Shown here: piece by piece, positions 61,859-64,000 of the stretch
How positions within the stretch are numbered: the first letter of the stretch is position 1
Layout of the letters: every line of letters begins with the position of its first letter
Source: Vanilla planifolia
Taxonomy: Eukaryota; Streptophyta; Magnoliopsida; Asparagales; Orchidaceae
Direction of reading: 5' to 3'
DNA length: 64,000 bases
NCBI GenBank assembly: GCA_023846275.1
Contig: JAIUJO010000164.1
Coordinates: 1 to 64,000 of the forward strand
The notes under the pieces: model-generated
Seen by the model: only the letters and a program-made list of their open reading frames with translations
The model's database searches: none
Told to the model about the DNA's origin: nothing
Translations under genes and position numbers: made by a program

Positions 61859-61905
61859 ATATATATATCCACACACATTCACCTACACACATGCTCACAC
61901 ACACA
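61812..61905. repeat. 94-bp near-perfect palindrome centred on (AT)10
   Basis: Arms of 47 bp pair with only two mismatches (61,834/61,883 and 61,838/61,879). The central 40 bp, 61,839-61,878, is a perfect palindrome with (AT)10 at 61,849-61,868 between GG and CC. The centre is exactly where the array changes from TG to CA, so one arm is an inverted copy of the other. Confidence 0.95.
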
Positions 61906-62314
61906 CATGTGCATACATGTACACACATGCACATACACACACACAAGCATGCACACATGTACACACGCACAAATGCACACGTATGCAATGAACCACATGC
62001 TCGTATACACACTCACACATTCACGAACATTCCCACTCGTATACACACTCACAAACACGCATATTTTGACATGAACAAACACACATACATCCACATGCAC
62101 ATGCATGAACACACAAACATGCATAGACACATGAACACACACATGCATATACACACACACATGCAAGAAGACATCCACACACACCCACACTGACACCAAC
62201 ACAGACAAACCCATGCACGTATAAACATACACACACTCACCAACTCAAATACACACATACACACACATGCACATGATTGCATGCACACATGCATCCAAAT
62301 GCACTCATGCACAC

Positions 62315-62372
62315 ATGTTTGTGTTTGATTGCATACACACGTGAGCACAAGTATGCAATCAAACACAAACAT
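62315..62372. repeat. 22-bp perfect inverted repeat with 14-nt loop
   Basis: The arm 62,315-62,336 is exactly complementary to 62,351-62,372 (arm core GTTTGTGTTTGATTGCATAC). The arms contain GATTGCAT/ATGCAATC, which is not a plain CA/TG alternation, so the match is not trivial. The left arm is a small TG-type patch within CA DNA, again pairing foldback with a polarity change. Confidence 0.95.
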
Positions 62373-62466
62373 ACACAAACATGCCCACTTGTGCACGTGC
62401 TCACACATACATTGACACACACAAGCACATACACATGCACAACACAAACATGTAGAGACAAATGCA

Positions 62467-62511
62467 CACACATGTGCACACACACAAACACACATGTGCA
62501 CACACACAAAC
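62467..62511 (-). repeat. 22-bp tandem repeat, two copies
   Basis: A 22-bp unit containing CATGTGCACACACACAAACA occurs twice, with CATGTG at 62,471 and 62,493. A local duplication within the CA array. Confidence 0.8.
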
Positions 62512-64000
62512 ATACACATGCACATAGACTCACACACATCCCCAAACACCCAGACACGCCCACACACACACACACACACACACACTTACACATCCACAGA
62601 TACACATGGTAACAAAAAAGCACACAACCATGGACAAAAACGCACATACACCTCCACACAGACCCACACACTTGTAAACATGCACTCGTGTACACACATG
62701 TACGTAGATGCACATGCACAAACATGCACACACGCACACATACACACATGCATGCATGCACATATGCACACATACACACACACAAATTCAATCACACAGA
62801 CATTCATACCCACATAAATGCACACATGCACGAATATGCCCACTCATGGACAAACTCGCACACATGAACACATACAAATGTATGTTAACATAGGCACACA
62901 CAAATGCATGCATGCATGCACAAGCACACATGCACACACACACACACCCAAGTGTCTGTATGCATGCATGTGTGCACACACACATGCATAAACATCTGCA
63001 TGCACATTTTCAGACATATGCATACACACATGCACACACAAACACAGAGACTTGTGCACACATTCATTCACACACACACCACAAACACAAAAACACACAT
63101 GAACAAAAACACACATGCACAAACACACACACATGTACACACAAACACACCCATCTTTACACTTCTACATGCACACACACACACAAAAACTTATGCACAC
63201 ATGCACACACACTCATACAAACAAGAACCCAGACACCTTCAAAGTACACACACACACATACACTCAAATGACTCAAAGATGCATACACATACTGACACAC
63301 TAGCATACACATGCATATGCATGCATATGCCCACACACAAGTGCAAACAAGCATTTGTTGACACACATGCACACATATATGGACACACATATGCACACAC
63401 AAATGTACCCACGGACAATGGCACACACACGCAAACACATGCATGCATATGCATGGGCATTGACACAAACAAGTGCACACACATGCACTCAAATGAACAA
63501 ACACATGCACAAACATACACACACATAAGCACGTGCACACACGCACACAACCATGCACACACACACATCACACACATGTACACACATGCACACACATGTA
63601 CACACATGCACACACACATGAACACATACACACCACCCATGCACACACACTCGTTCCTGCATGCACACACACATACACAAACACACACACACACACACAC
63701 ACGTGCACTCATGCACACATAACATACCCACACACACAAAGACCAATATAAATCCATACACAAGAACATAAACACACACTTGTGCACCTATACATATATG
63801 CATGTGTAAACATGCATGCTTATAGACACATGAACTCATGCACTCACACACATGCACACACGCATGCATGCACACACATACACCTCAGCAAACATGCACA
63901 CACATGCATACATATATGCAAGCAAACCCACACACGCACACAAGTACACACGTACACACATGCACACATGAGCATGTGTGCAGACACATGCACACGTACT

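Larger units (their letters stand above)
61859..64000 (-). repeat. CA-rich array (TG-rich on the - strand), block 5, running off the window
   Basis: Continues the CA-rich composition to the window end. It contains a 22-bp hairpin (62,315-62,372) and a 22-bp tandem repeat at 62,467-62,511. No gene is supported. Confidence 0.95.

Noticed and set aside
1..64000. CRISPR-like array of spaced repeats
   Set aside because: No constant repeat with unique spacers. Recurrent words come from low complexity, and the context is plant nuclear DNA.

Overview
ORGANISM. The window looks like intergenic, repeat-dominated nuclear DNA of a flowering plant. Two elements point there: an L1-type LINE whose ORF2 carries an RNase H domain after the reverse transcriptase and whose ORF1 has a DUF4283-like region plus a CCHC knuckle (a plant combination), and a decayed Ty1/copia element with Sirevirus-like features. 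I cannot name the species. No host protein-coding gene, tRNA, rRNA or CRISPR array is visible. LAYOUT. (1) 1-10,835: degenerate array built almost only of TG, CA and TA steps, TG-rich on the + strand. (2) 10,836-15,281: very AT-rich non-coding DNA with a 4-copy ~70-bp tandem repeat, a hairpin and a (TA)n run. (3) 15,282-20,216: heavily mutated copia-type internal region on the + strand (gag, protease, integrase, RT, RNase H in order, then purine-rich tracts), with no recognisable LTR at its right edge. (4) 20,217-47,660: TG-rich array again. (5) 47,660-54,210: a full-length LINE on the - strand, with poly(A), an intact 1378-codon ORF2, an extra 212-codon open frame and a broken ORF1, flanked by an 18-bp target-site duplication cut from the array. 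(6) 54,211-about 55,430: TG array. (7) About 55,430-61,650: the array flips, so the + strand is CA-rich. (8) 61,653-61,858: short TG island. (9) 61,859-64,000: CA-rich array. HOW IT FITS TOGETHER. The backbone is one simple-sequence domain of nearly 50 kb that has received a LINE insertion, the LINE being recent enough to keep a perfect target duplication. A block holding an old copia remnant also interrupts it. The array's polarity changes at inverted repeats (55,396-55,503 and 61,812-61,905), which suggests local inverted duplication or foldback. Many open frames of 60-300 codons in the array encode Cys/Val/Met/His-rich or Thr/His-rich strings. They follow from alternating pyrimidine-purine DNA rarely spelling stop codons, so I do not annotate them as genes. 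NOVELTY. I see no new enzymatic system. The most unusual items are the scale and strand-switching of the TG/CA array, its palindromic switch points, and the extra open frame between ORF1 and ORF2 of the LINE.
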